Shown here: in pieces, positions 13,481 through 19,926 of the stretch
Layout: each line of letters opens with the position of its first letter
How positions within the stretch are numbered: position 1 is the first letter of the stretch
Source: JAEKLB01 sp050249235
Lineage (GTDB): Bacteria; Actinomycetota; Acidimicrobiia; Acidimicrobiales; CADCSY01
Reading direction: 5' to 3'
Length of the DNA: 29,431 nt
NCBI GenBank assembly: GCA_050249235.1
Contig: JBFWQW010000028.1
Location: 1 to 29,431 of the forward strand
Made by a program: the position numbers and the translations under genes
The notes under the pieces: model-generated
The model's input: only the letters and a program-made list of their open reading frames with translations
What the model was told of the DNA's origin: nothing
Database searches by the model: none

Positions 13481-13608
13481 CACCCCTCGTGGGGCAGGTG
13501 GAAGTCCTGACCGGCAGTGCAAGCCTGCGAAGCGCCCGCCTCGGCGGGGGCCCGATCCGGTGACATCCCGGAGCCGACGGTCAAAGTCCGGATGAGAACG
13601 AGGGCGTG
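13481..13608 (+). promoter_or_regulatory. FMN riboswitch (RFN element)
   Basis: The stretch contains the conserved RFN landmarks in order: GGGGCAGGTGGAAGTCCTGA, CCGGCAGTG, AGCCTGCGA, a variable GC stem-loop (CCCGCCTCGGCGGG), CCGGTGACATCCCGGAGCCG, ACGGTCAAAGTCCGGATG and a closing AACGAGG. P1 forms between CCCTCGT (13484-13490) and ACGAGGG (13598-13604). FMN binding is known to lower expression of riboflavin genes, and ribD follows directly. Just downstream, GAGGGCG (13600-13606) can pair with CGCCCTC (13611-13617) around a TGTG loop, using the 3-prime strand of P1. Ligand-bound and alternative folds would therefore be mutually exclusive. Confidence 0.95.
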
Positions 13609-13655
13609 TGCGCCCTCCGGCGCGCCCGCCTGCACGTCCAGCGACGGGAGCGACC

Positions 13656-14630
13656 ATGGAGGATGGGGAGGCGATGCGGCGGGCCATCGGCCTCGCCCAC
13701 GCCGTGCGCCGCTCGGCCCGTCCCAATCCGTGGGTCGGCTGCGTGGTCGAGACCCCCAGCGGCGCCGTGCTCGACGGCGCCACCCGGCCCGGGGGCCGTC
13801 CCCATGCCGAGGCCATCGCCCTCGCCGCCGCCGGGGACGGGGCCCGGGGGTCGACCCTCTGGACCACCCTCGAGCCCTGCGCCCACCACGGCGCCACGCC
13901 GCCCTGTGCCGACGCGATCGTGGCCGCCGGCGTGGCCCGGGTGGTGGTGGGGATCGAGGACCCCGACCACCGCGTCGCCGGCCGCGGCATCGGGCGGCTG
14001 CGGGCCGCCGGGCTCGAGGTCGAGGTCGGGGTCGACGGCGAAGCCGTCGCCGAGCAGCTCGCCCCGTACCTCAAGCACCGCCGGACCGGGCGCCCGTGGG
14101 TGGTGCTCAAGCTGGCCGCCAGCCTCGACGGCCGCACGGCCGCGCCCGACGGCTCCTCGAAGTGGCTCACCGGTCCCGAGGCCCGGGCCGACGCCCACCG
14201 GCTGCGGGCCGACAGCGACGCCGTCCTGGTCGGGGCGGGCACGGTGCGGGCCGACGATCCCGCCCTCACGGTCCGGCTCGCCGACGGACCCGACCCGCTC
14301 CGGGTCGTCCTCGGTCGGGCTCCCGCCGGCGCCGCCGTGCAGCCCGCCCTCGAGCTCGCCGGCGAGCCCGGCGACGTGCTCGACGAGCTCGGCCGACGGG
14401 GCGTGCTCCAGGTGATGATCGAGGGCGGTGCCACCGTGGCCGGCGCGTTCCACCGGGAGGGCCTGGTCGACCGCTACGTGCTCTACCTCGCACCGGTGCT
14501 GGTCGGCGGCGACGACGGCCGGGCGCTGTTCGCGGGTCCCGGCGCCCCGACCATCGACGACGTCTGGCGGGGCCGGATCGTGTCGGTCGACCGCCTCGGC
14601 GACGACCTGCGGGTGGAGGTGTCGGGCTAG
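13656..14630 (+). CDS. ribD: Bifunctional riboflavin deaminase/reductase
   Basis: RibD deaminates the pyrimidine product of GTP cyclohydrolase II and reduces its ribosyl side chain. The N-terminal deaminase has NPWVGCVV, the zinc/catalytic HAE in RPHAEAIAL, and the zinc motif PCAHHGATPPC. The C-terminal reductase has RPWVVLKLAASLDGRTAAPDGSSKWLTG, ADSDAVLVGAGTVRADDPALTVR, and IEGGATVAGAFHREGLVDRY. The 324-residue size is slightly short because the reductase segment between the substrate loop and the I-E-G-G motif is compact. ATG 13656 is chosen because GGGAG lies 5 nt upstream; a GTG at 13608 would overlap the riboswitch. ribE starts immediately after the stop. Confidence 0.96.
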   Translation: MEDGEAMRRAIGLAHAVRRSARPNPWVGCVVETPSGAVLDGATRPGGRPHAEAIALAAAGDGARGSTLWTTLEPCAHHGATPPCADAIVAAGVARVVVGIEDPDHRVAGRGIGRLRAAGLEVEVGVDGEAVAEQLAPYLKHRRTGRPWVVLKLAASLDGRTAAPDGSSKWLTGPEARADAHRLRADSDAVLVGAGTVRADDPALTVRLADGPDPLRVVLGRAPAGAAVQPALELAGEPGDVLDELGRRGVLQVMIEGGATVAGAFHREGLVDRYVLYLAPVLVGGDDGRALFAGPGAPTIDDVWRGRIVSVDRLGDDLRVEVSG

Positions 14631-15197
14631 GTGTTCACCGGGATCGTGGAGGAGCTCGGCTCGGTCGGGCGGCGCCGGGGCGAGCGGCTGCGGGTCCATG
14701 CCACCGCCGTGCTCGAGGACGCCTCGATCGGCGACTCGATCGCCGTCAACGGCTGCTGCCTCACCGTGGTCGCCCGGGGCGAGGGCTGGTGGGAGGCGGA
14801 CGTGAGCGACGAGACCTCCCGGCGCACGAACCTCGACCGGCTGGCTCCCGGCGACCCGGTGAACCTCGAGCGCCCGGTGCGACTGGCCGACCGCCTCGGC
14901 GGGCACCTCGTCCAGGGCCACGTCGACGCCGTCGGCGAGGTGGTGGCGCCCGCCCCCGACCTGCGGGTGCGGGTGCCGGCCGAGGTCGCCCGCTACCTCG
15001 TGCCGAAGGGCTCGATCACCGTCGACGGCGTGAGCCTCACGGTCGTCGACGTGCTCGACGACGGGTTCACCGTGGCCGTCATCCCGCACACGATGGCGGT
15101 CACCACCCTCGGCGTCCGGCGCCCGGGCGACGCGGTGAACCTCGAGGTCGACGTGGTGGCCAAGTACGTGGAACGCCTCCTGGAGCCGCACCGGTGA
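14631..15197 (+). CDS. ribE: Riboflavin synthase, alpha chain
   Basis: The enzyme converts two lumazine molecules to riboflavin and one pyrimidine. The 188-residue protein is an internal duplication of two lumazine-binding domains. The first begins MFTGIVEELGSV and contains SIAVNGCCLTVV. The second contains GGHLVQGHVDAVGEV, LVPKGSITVDGVSLTVV and IPHTMAVTTLG. The N-terminal MFTGIVEE and the paired G-C/S-L-T-V motifs are diagnostic. The GTG start directly follows the ribD TAG, so translation is coupled. About 100 nt then separate it from ribBA. Confidence 0.97.
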   Translation: MFTGIVEELGSVGRRRGERLRVHATAVLEDASIGDSIAVNGCCLTVVARGEGWWEADVSDETSRRTNLDRLAPGDPVNLERPVRLADRLGGHLVQGHVDAVGEVVAPAPDLRVRVPAEVARYLVPKGSITVDGVSLTVVDVLDDGFTVAVIPHTMAVTTLGVRRPGDAVNLEVDVVAKYVERLLEPHR

Positions 15198-15262
15198 GCC
15201 GGTCGGCCCGAGGCCCGGAGCTGGGAGCGCCCGATCAGGGGTGGCGACGCGAGGAGCAGCAG

Positions 15263-15301
15263 ATGAGGACGACGACCGCGAGCCCGGGGCCGGCCCGATG
15301 A
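15263..15301 (+). CDS. Possible 12-residue upstream ORF of ribBA
   Basis: ATG 15263 has a good ribosome binding site (GAGGAG at 15251-15256, 6 nt away) and encodes MRTTTASPGPAR. Its TGA overlaps the ribBA ATG (15298) as ATGA. The ribBA ATG itself has only a weak site (GGGG at 15286-15289), so the small frame may couple translation into ribBA. It is equally possible that this is chance sequence, or that ribBA begins at the in-frame GTG 15241. Confidence 0.3.
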   Translation: MRTTTASPGPAR

Positions 15302-16536
15302 CCGAGCGGGGCACCTGGAAGCTGGCACCCGTCGAGGACGCCATCGCCGCCGTCGGGCGGGGCGAGATCGTGGTGGTGGTCGACGACGAGGACCGGGAGA
15401 ACGAGGGCGACCTGATCCTCGCGGCCGAGGCCGCCACCCCGGAGAAGATCGCCTTCTTCCTGGCCCACACCTCCGGTCTCATCTGCACGTCCCTGACGGC
15501 CGAGCGCTGCGACGAGCTGGAGCTGCCGCTCATGGTGGCCGACAACACCGAGGCCCAGCGCACGGCCTTCACCCACTCCGTCGACTTCCGGCACGGCACC
15601 TCGACGGGCATCTCGGCGTTCGACCGGGCCGCCACGATCCGGGCGCTCGTCGATCCCGACACCCGCCCGGACGACCTGGCCCGGCCCGGCCACATCTTCC
15701 CGCTGCGGGCGGTGGAGGGCGGGGTCCTCAAGCGGGCCGGCCACACCGAGGCCGCCGTCGACCTGGCCCGGCTGGCCGGCCTGGCACCGGCCGGGGTCCT
15801 GTGCGAGGTCGTCGACGAGAAGAAGACCGACATGGCCCGCCTGCCCGAGCTGGTGCGCTTCGCCGACCGCCACGGGCTGCTCGTCATCTCGATCGCCGAC
15901 CTGGTCCGCCACCGCCGGCGCACCGAGCCGGTGGTCGAGCGGGTCGCGGACGCCCGCATCCCCACGGAGTGGGGCGAGTTCACCTGCGTCGCCTACGAGT
16001 CGCACCTCGACGGCATGACCCACCTGGCCCTCGTCATGGGCGAGGTCGACGGCGCCGAGGACGTCCTCGTGCGGGTGCACAGCGAGTGCCTTACCGGCGA
16101 CGTCTTCGGCTCGCTGCGCTGCGACTGCGGCATCCAGCTGGCGTCGGCCATGCGCCACATCGGCGAGGAGGGCCGTGGTGTCGTCGTCTACCTGCGCGGC
16201 CACGAGGGCCGTGGCATCGGCATCGCCAACAAGCTGCGGGCCTACGTGCTCCAGGAGCGGGGCCGGGACACCGTCGACGCCAACGTCGACCTCGGCCTCC
16301 ACGTCGACTCCCGGGAGTACGGCATCGGCGCCCAGATCCTCGTCGACCTCGGCATCACCACCATGCGGCTGCTCACCAACAACCCGGCCAAGCGGGACGG
16401 CCTGGCCGGCTACGGCCTCGAGGTCGTCGACCGGGTGCCGCTCGAGTCGGCTCCCAACCCTGAGAACCTCGCCTACCTCCGCACCAAGCGGGAGCGGCTG
16501 GGCCACCTCCTCGACGGGCTCGACGATGTCCTCTGA
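15298..16536 (+). CDS. ribBA: 3,4-dihydroxy-2-butanone-4-phosphate synthase/GTP cyclohydrolase II
   Basis: This bifunctional enzyme makes both building blocks of riboflavin, from ribulose 5-phosphate and GTP. The N-terminal RibB domain shows VVVVDDEDRENEGDLI, TSTGISAFDRA, RPGHIFPLRA and GVLKRAGHTEAAVDLARLAGL. The C-terminal RibA domain has RVHSECLTGDVFGSLRCDCG with the three zinc cysteines, VVVYLRGHEGRGIGIANKLRAY, and the GTP-binding region up to MRLLTNNPAKRDGL. The 412-residue form from ATG 15298 begins close to the RibB domain, as in relatives. An in-frame GTG at 15241 would add 19 residues rich in acidic residues. The end overlaps ribH by 11 nt. Confidence 0.96.
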   Translation: MTERGTWKLAPVEDAIAAVGRGEIVVVVDDEDRENEGDLILAAEAATPEKIAFFLAHTSGLICTSLTAERCDELELPLMVADNTEAQRTAFTHSVDFRHGTSTGISAFDRAATIRALVDPDTRPDDLARPGHIFPLRAVEGGVLKRAGHTEAAVDLARLAGLAPAGVLCEVVDEKKTDMARLPELVRFADRHGLLVISIADLVRHRRRTEPVVERVADARIPTEWGEFTCVAYESHLDGMTHLALVMGEVDGAEDVLVRVHSECLTGDVFGSLRCDCGIQLASAMRHIGEEGRGVVVYLRGHEGRGIGIANKLRAYVLQERGRDTVDANVDLGLHVDSREYGIGAQILVDLGITTMRLLTNNPAKRDGLAGYGLEVVDRVPLESAPNPENLAYLRTKRERLGHLLDGLDDVL

Positions 16537-17041
16537 GGCCCGGTCGTCGCTGTCCACCGGCGCACCGCCCGACCTCGACGGCACCGGCCTCCGGGTCGCC
16601 CTCGCCTGCGGCCGGTTCAACGACGTGATCACCAACGGGCTGCTGGCCGGCTGCCGCGACCGCCTCGCCGAGCTGGGCGTGGCCGACGGCGACGTCCGCG
16701 AGGTGTGGGCGCCGGGCGCGTTCGAGCTCCCGCTGGTCGCCCGGCACCTGGCCGAGACCGGCCGCGTCGACGCCGTGGTCGCCCTCGGCGCCGTCATCCG
16801 GGGCGGAACCCCGCACTTCGAGTTCGTGGCGGGCGAGTGCGCCGCCGGCGTGGCCCGGGTGGCGCTCGACACGGGGGTTCCCGTGGTGTTCGGGGTGCTG
16901 ACCACCGACACGGTCGGGCAGGCCGTCGCCCGGTCGCGGCCCGGCGAGGGCAACAAGGGTCGTGAGTCGGCCGAGACGGCCGTCGAGATGGCCTGCCTGG
17001 TGCGTGGCATCCGCGCCGGGAGCGCGGGTGACGGCCGGTAG
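16526..17041 (+). CDS. ribH: 6,7-dimethyl-8-ribityllumazine synthase
   Basis: Lumazine synthase condenses the RibB and RibD/phosphatase products into lumazine, the riboflavin synthase substrate. The 171-residue protein shows ACGRFNDVITNGLL, the substrate loop VWAPGAFELPLVA, ALGAVIRGGTPHFEFVAGE with the catalytic His region, VARVALDTGVPVVFGVLTTDTVGQA and the GNKGRESAETAVEMACL end helix. A 16-residue N-terminal extension precedes the core. ATG 16526 lies inside the ribBA end (11-nt overlap), implying translational coupling. Its TAG stop is also the first part of a TAGCGT box in front of hisG. Confidence 0.96.
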   Translation: MSSEARSSLSTGAPPDLDGTGLRVALACGRFNDVITNGLLAGCRDRLAELGVADGDVREVWAPGAFELPLVARHLAETGRVDAVVALGAVIRGGTPHFEFVAGECAAGVARVALDTGVPVVFGVLTTDTVGQAVARSRPGEGNKGRESAETAVEMACLVRGIRAGSAGDGR

Positions 17042-17044
17042 CGT
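17039..17044 (+). promoter_or_regulatory. Possible -10 box before hisG
   Basis: TAGCGT coincides with the ribH stop codon and lies 9 nt before the hisG ATG. It could give a transcript with a leader of one to three bases. Read-through from the riboflavin operon is also likely because no terminator separates the genes. Confidence 0.35.
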
Positions 17045-17053
17045 CCCGCCGCG

Positions 17054-17929
17054 ATGCTGAAGCTCGTCCTGCCCAAGGGCTCACTCGAGAAGCCGACGTT
17101 GCAGCTCTTCGAGGACGCCGACCTCGGGATCTCCCGCAGCTCCGAGGTCGAGTACCGCGGCACCATCGACGATCCCCGCATCAGCGACGTCCGGATCCTG
17201 CGCCCCCAGGAGATCCCGGGCTACGTGGCCGAGGGGCTCTTCGACGTCGGCATCGCCGGGCGGGACCTGATCGAGGAGTCCGACAGCGATGTCGTGTCGC
17301 TGGGCACGATGCAGTACTCGAAGAACTCGGCGAAGCCCTACCGGATCGTCCTGGCCGTCGCCCAGGACTCCCCGTGGCAGGACGTGACCGATCTCCCCGA
17401 CGGGGTCCGGATCTCGACGGAGCTCCCGGGGCTCACCCGCCGCTTCCTCGAGAAGGCGGGCGTCCGAGCCGACATCCGCCTCTCGCACGGTGCGACGGAG
17501 GCGAAGGTGCCGGAGATCGCCGACGCCGTCGTCGACGGCACCGAGACCGGGCGGGCGCTCCGCGCCGCCGACCTGCGGATCCTCGCGACGATCCTCACCT
17601 CGTACACCGAGATCTTCGCCAACCGCGAGGCCTACGCCGACCCCCAGAAGCGCCACGCCATGGTGCAGATCCACACGCTCCTGCAAGGCGTGATGGAGGC
17701 TCGGGGGAAGGTGCTGGTGAAGCTCAACGTCGCCCGGGGCGAGCTCGACCGCGTCATCGCCATCCTCCCGTCGATGAAGTCGCCCACCGTCTCCGAGCTG
17801 TTCGGCGAGGGGGGCTACGCGGTCGAGGCGGTCGTCCAGAAGGTGGAGATCAACACCCTCATCCCGGCCCTCAAGGATGCGGGTGCGACGGACATCATCG
17901 AGATCCCTCTCGCGAAGATCGTGCACTGA
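17054..17929 (+). CDS. hisG: ATP phosphoribosyltransferase, long form
   Basis: HisG starts histidine synthesis by joining ATP and phosphoribosyl pyrophosphate. The 291-residue protein has the N-terminal LVLPKGSLEKPTLQLFEDA, the region DVGIAGRDLIEE, and the PRPP-binding ADAVVDGTETGRALRAADL segment, where the family motif E-T-G is present. A C-terminal ACT-like regulatory domain of about 75 residues (VLVKLNVARGELDRVIAILPSMKSPTVSEL to the end) gives histidine feedback and identifies the HisZ-independent long form. No other his gene is in the window. The next gene, a cold-shock-domain protein, starts 2 nt after the stop. Confidence 0.97.
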   Translation: MLKLVLPKGSLEKPTLQLFEDADLGISRSSEVEYRGTIDDPRISDVRILRPQEIPGYVAEGLFDVGIAGRDLIEESDSDVVSLGTMQYSKNSAKPYRIVLAVAQDSPWQDVTDLPDGVRISTELPGLTRRFLEKAGVRADIRLSHGATEAKVPEIADAVVDGTETGRALRAADLRILATILTSYTEIFANREAYADPQKRHAMVQIHTLLQGVMEARGKVLVKLNVARGELDRVIAILPSMKSPTVSELFGEGGYAVEAVVQKVEINTLIPALKDAGATDIIEIPLAKIVH

Positions 17930-17931
17930 CC

Positions 17932-18138
17932 ATGGCCGAGGCCGGCGTGGTGGCGTCGTTCGACGAGCACCGCGGCTACGGCACCATCCGCCGCCTGGCC
18001 GGCGGCGACGAGCTGTTCTTCCACTGCACGGCCATCGTCGACGGCACGCGGACGGTCCCGGTCGGCCGGGCGGTGCGCTTCGACGCCGTTCCCGGCCACC
18101 TGGGCCGGCTCGAGGCCCGGCGGGTCGACCCCGCCTGA
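17932..18138 (+). CDS. Small cold-shock-domain protein, divergent
   Basis: The 68-residue product is a single cold-shock domain, predicted to bind single-stranded RNA or DNA. GVVASFDEHRGYGTIRRL corresponds to the first two strands, with RNP1 as GYGTI where typical proteins read GFGFI. RNP2 is ELFFHCTAI, like the usual VFVHFSAI, and the last strands are GRAVRFDAVPGHLGRLEARRV. One RNP1 aromatic is replaced by Thr and an insertion (TRTV) lengthens the loop, so RNA affinity may differ from CspA. The ATG follows the hisG stop by 2 nt and lacks a recognisable ribosome binding site, so it is probably translated by coupling. A palindrome covers its stop codon. Confidence 0.8.
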   Translation: MAEAGVVASFDEHRGYGTIRRLAGGDELFFHCTAIVDGTRTVPVGRAVRFDAVPGHLGRLEARRVDPA

Positions 18139-18154
18139 TCCCCGATCGGGGATC
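18137..18154. terminator. Perfect 18-bp palindrome after the cold-shock gene
   Basis: GATCCCCGATCGGGGATC reads identically on both strands, starting within the TGA of the cold-shock gene. It lies between convergent genes and could end transcription of the rib-hisG unit. The hairpin has almost no loop and no U-tract, so the call is tentative. Confidence 0.4.
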
Positions 18155-18266
18155 GGCCGTCGGTCGGTCGCCAGGTGCCCGACCCGGCGTGGGCGTCGCC
18201 GGGCACCGCCGACGACCTGGCCCCGCGAGTCAACGGTGCGGCCGGCAGCCGACGGGTCGTCCTCCG

Positions 18267-18650
18267 TCAGTCGTCGTCGTGGTCGTCGTCGTCGTCGTGG
18301 TCGGGCGCGTGCTGCCGGGCCAGGCGCACGAAGGCCAGGCGGACCTGGGCCAGCGCCTCCCTGAGGGACTCCTCCTCGTCGCCGAGGCGCCCCTCGGTGG
18401 CGTCGACCAGGCCGGCGAGGGCGTCGATGGCGAGCCGGCCCTCCTCCAGGTTCGGTGGCCGGCGGTTGAGGTGGATGGCGGCCAGCTGGAACAGCCCGAT
18501 GGCATGGTTCGCCACCACCACGGAGGCGGGGGTGCGGGCCAGCTCCTCCTGCATGGCGGCCAGCTCGTCGGCCAGCTGGGCGTGGCGCTCGCCGTCGGGG
18601 GCGGTCCGCTCCGGACGTCCGTCGGCCCCGGGTGTCCAGAGATCCGCCAT
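18267..18650 (-). CDS. DUF1844-like protein with an Asp/His-rich tail
   Basis: A 127-residue protein of unknown function. The central part, VVVANHAIGLFQLAAIHLNRRPPNLEEGRLAIDALAGLVD, followed by GRLGDEEESLREALAQVRLAFVRLA, resembles the helical DUF1844 family (a motif of A-I-x-L-x-x-L-A-x-x-x-L, then N-L-x-x-A-x-x-x-I-D-x-L). The N-terminus is hydrophilic and no membrane segment is obvious. The last 14 residues (HAPDHDDDDDHDDD) come from a GTC/GTG repeat and could bind metal or simply be disordered. The ATG at 18650 lies 8 nt after a TAGGGT box. The gene is divergent from infC, a neighbour arrangement that hints at a translation-related role but does not prove it. Confidence 0.75.
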   Translation of the reverse strand: MADLWTPGADGRPERTAPDGERHAQLADELAAMQEELARTPASVVVANHAIGLFQLAAIHLNRRPPNLEEGRLAIDALAGLVDATEGRLGDEEESLREALAQVRLAFVRLARQHAPDHDDDDDHDDD

Positions 18651-18664
18651 GTGGGAGTACCCTA
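18651..18664 (-). promoter_or_regulatory. Putative -10 box of the DUF1844-like gene
   Basis: On the minus strand TAGGGT (18664 to 18659) precedes the ATG by 8 nt. It overlaps the forward box TACCCT (18658-18663) by five bases, so one short sequence may serve both directions. Confidence 0.5.
18658..18663 (+). promoter_or_regulatory. Putative -10 box of the infC operon
   Basis: TACCCT on the plus strand would start transcription near 18670, giving infC a leader of about 140 nt. It overlaps the divergent TAGGGT box. Confidence 0.4.
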
Positions 18665-18755
18665 GCGACGACATCCGAACAGGGAAGCGGGCCATCGCCT
18701 CGGGCGGACGGCCCCACCCGGCCACCCAGCGGTGCGTCCGGGTCCGTGCGCACGA

Positions 18756-18773
18756 GCCGCCCGCGAGGGCGGC
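18756..18773 (+). promoter_or_regulatory. Hairpin with GNRA loop in the infC leader
   Basis: GCCGCCC (18756-18762) pairs with GGGCGGC (18767-18773) around GCGA, a GNRA tetraloop. It ends 25 nt before the infC ribosome binding site. In several bacteria, infC-rpmI-rplT leaders mediate control by L20; whether this leader does so is unknown. Confidence 0.45.
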
Positions 18774-18809
18774 CGATGGACCGCTTCCGCCGAACCCAGG
18801 AGCGGCGCC

Positions 18810-19556
18810 ATCGCCACACCCGTCACCAACGAGCCCCGGATCAACGATCGGATCCGGGCACGTGAGGTCCGCCTCGTCTCCGCAGAGGGCGAGCAGGTCG
18901 GCATCAAGCCGTTGCCGGAGGCCCTCGCGATCGCCCGGGCCGCGGACCTCGATCTCGTGGAGGTTGCTCCCCAGGCGTCGCCGCCCGTGTGCCGGATCAT
19001 GGATTACGGGAAGTTCAAGTACGAGGCGGCGCAACGGGCGAAGGAGTCCCGCCGGAAGACCACCCAGATCTCCATCAAGGAGATGAAGTACCGGGTGAAG
19101 ATCGGTCGGGGCGACTTCGAGACCAAGACCAAGAAGGTCGAGCACTTCCTCAGCGAAGGTCACAAGGTCAAGATCACGATCATGTTCCGCGGGCGGGAGG
19201 TGGCCCACCCCGAGCTCGGGATGAAGATCCTCGACAACGTCGCCGACCACACCAAGGACCTGGCCAAGGTCGAGGCCTCGCCCCGGCTCGACGGCCGGAA
19301 CATGACGATGGTCCTCGCACCCGACAAGCGGGTGCAGGACGCGGCCAGGCGCCGGGCGGCGGCCGACGGCCAGGCCCGGCCCGGTTCCGGCGTTCCGACG
19401 ATCGAGTTCGACGAGACGGCGATCGACGACACCGAGCACGAGGTGACGGAAGGGGACACCGACACGACCACGGCGGCGGCGAGCGCGGCCGAGCCCTCCG
19501 CCGGCGGCACGCCGGCCGTGGGCGAGCCGGCCGGTCCCGACGGCGCCGAGTCGTAG
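18810..19556 (+). CDS. infC: Translation initiation factor IF-3; probable ATC start
   Basis: IF-3 binds the 30S subunit and discriminates against non-standard start codons. The 248-residue protein opens with TPVTNEPRINDRIRAREVRLVSAEGEQVG, followed by LDLVEVAPQASPPVCRIMDYGKFKYE (N-domain and linker). The C-domain runs from TQISIKEMKYRVKIGRGDFETK to LEASP-type sequence and the MVLAPDK end. An acidic, Ala-rich tail of about 65 residues follows, as in many actinobacterial IF-3s. The conserved N-terminus begins at ATC 18810, preceded by AGGAG with 7-nt spacing. In-frame standard codons lie only far upstream (GTG 18732) and would add arginine-rich sequence unlike the family. Rare AUU/AUC starts are a known autoregulatory feature of infC. 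Confidence 0.93.
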   Translation: MATPVTNEPRINDRIRAREVRLVSAEGEQVGIKPLPEALAIARAADLDLVEVAPQASPPVCRIMDYGKFKYEAAQRAKESRRKTTQISIKEMKYRVKIGRGDFETKTKKVEHFLSEGHKVKITIMFRGREVAHPELGMKILDNVADHTKDLAKVEASPRLDGRNMTMVLAPDKRVQDAARRRAAADGQARPGSGVPTIEFDETAIDDTEHEVTEGDTDTTTAAASAAEPSAGGTPAVGEPAGPDGAES

Positions 19557-19671
19557 GGACCGGTCCGGAGCACACCAGGGGCGCCCTCCGGCGCCACCAG
19601 ACACGGCGCCCCACCCGGGCACCGACACCCGTGGGGCCGCCGGCCCCGCATCCACACGTCAGGACGACACG
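19557..19671. other. infC-rpmI spacer with a stem-loop
   Basis: This 115-nt GC-rich spacer contains GGGGCC (19633-19638) and GGCCCC (19642-19647) closing on GCC. Several GGCGCC repeats earlier (from 19583) can pair with one another. It may tune rpmI-rplT expression. The CAGGA before rpmI lies just after the hairpin. Confidence 0.4.
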
Positions 19672-19866
19672 ATGCCGAAGATGAAGACCCACCGCGGGGC
19701 GGCCAAGCGCTTCAAGGTGACCGGAACGGGAAAGCTCGTGCGCCGCAAGGCGTTCATGAACCACCTCCTCGAGAAGAAGCCCTCGAAGCAGACCCGGCGC
19801 CTCAAGCGGGAGGCCACGGTCGCTCCCGGCGACGCCGCCCGCATGAACAAGCTGCTCGGCCGCTAG
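19672..19866 (+). CDS. rpmI: 50S ribosomal protein L35
   Basis: A 64-residue basic ribosomal protein. MPKMKTHRGAAKRFKVTGTGKLVRRKAF followed by HLLEKKPSKQTRRLKR is diagnostic of L35, and the length is normal. The ATG at 19672 follows CAGGA by 7 nt. It lies between infC and rplT in the standard order. Confidence 0.98.
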   Translation: MPKMKTHRGAAKRFKVTGTGKLVRRKAFMNHLLEKKPSKQTRRLKREATVAPGDAARMNKLLGR

Positions 19867-19926
19867 CCGCCGTCTTCAGACATCCGTCGTCGCGGCCGAG
19901 GGGCCGCACCACAGGAAGGGACAACC

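Noticed and set aside
11507..14434. Very long minus-strand open frame (975 codons) opposite rsmB, the MogA/MoaB gene, fbp and ribD
   Set aside because: It has no recognisable domain, is rich in Arg, Ala, Pro and Ser, and lies across well-identified plus-strand genes and the FMN riboswitch; long antisense frames are normal at this GC content.
18265..18305. GTC/GTG microsatellite as a CRISPR-like or regulatory repeat
   Set aside because: It codes for the Asp/His tail of the minus-strand gene and has no spacer structure.
18776..18865. Small ORF starting MDRFRR in the infC leader
   Set aside because: It overlaps the infC ribosome binding site and start in another frame, has no ribosome binding site and shows only Arg/His-rich sequence.
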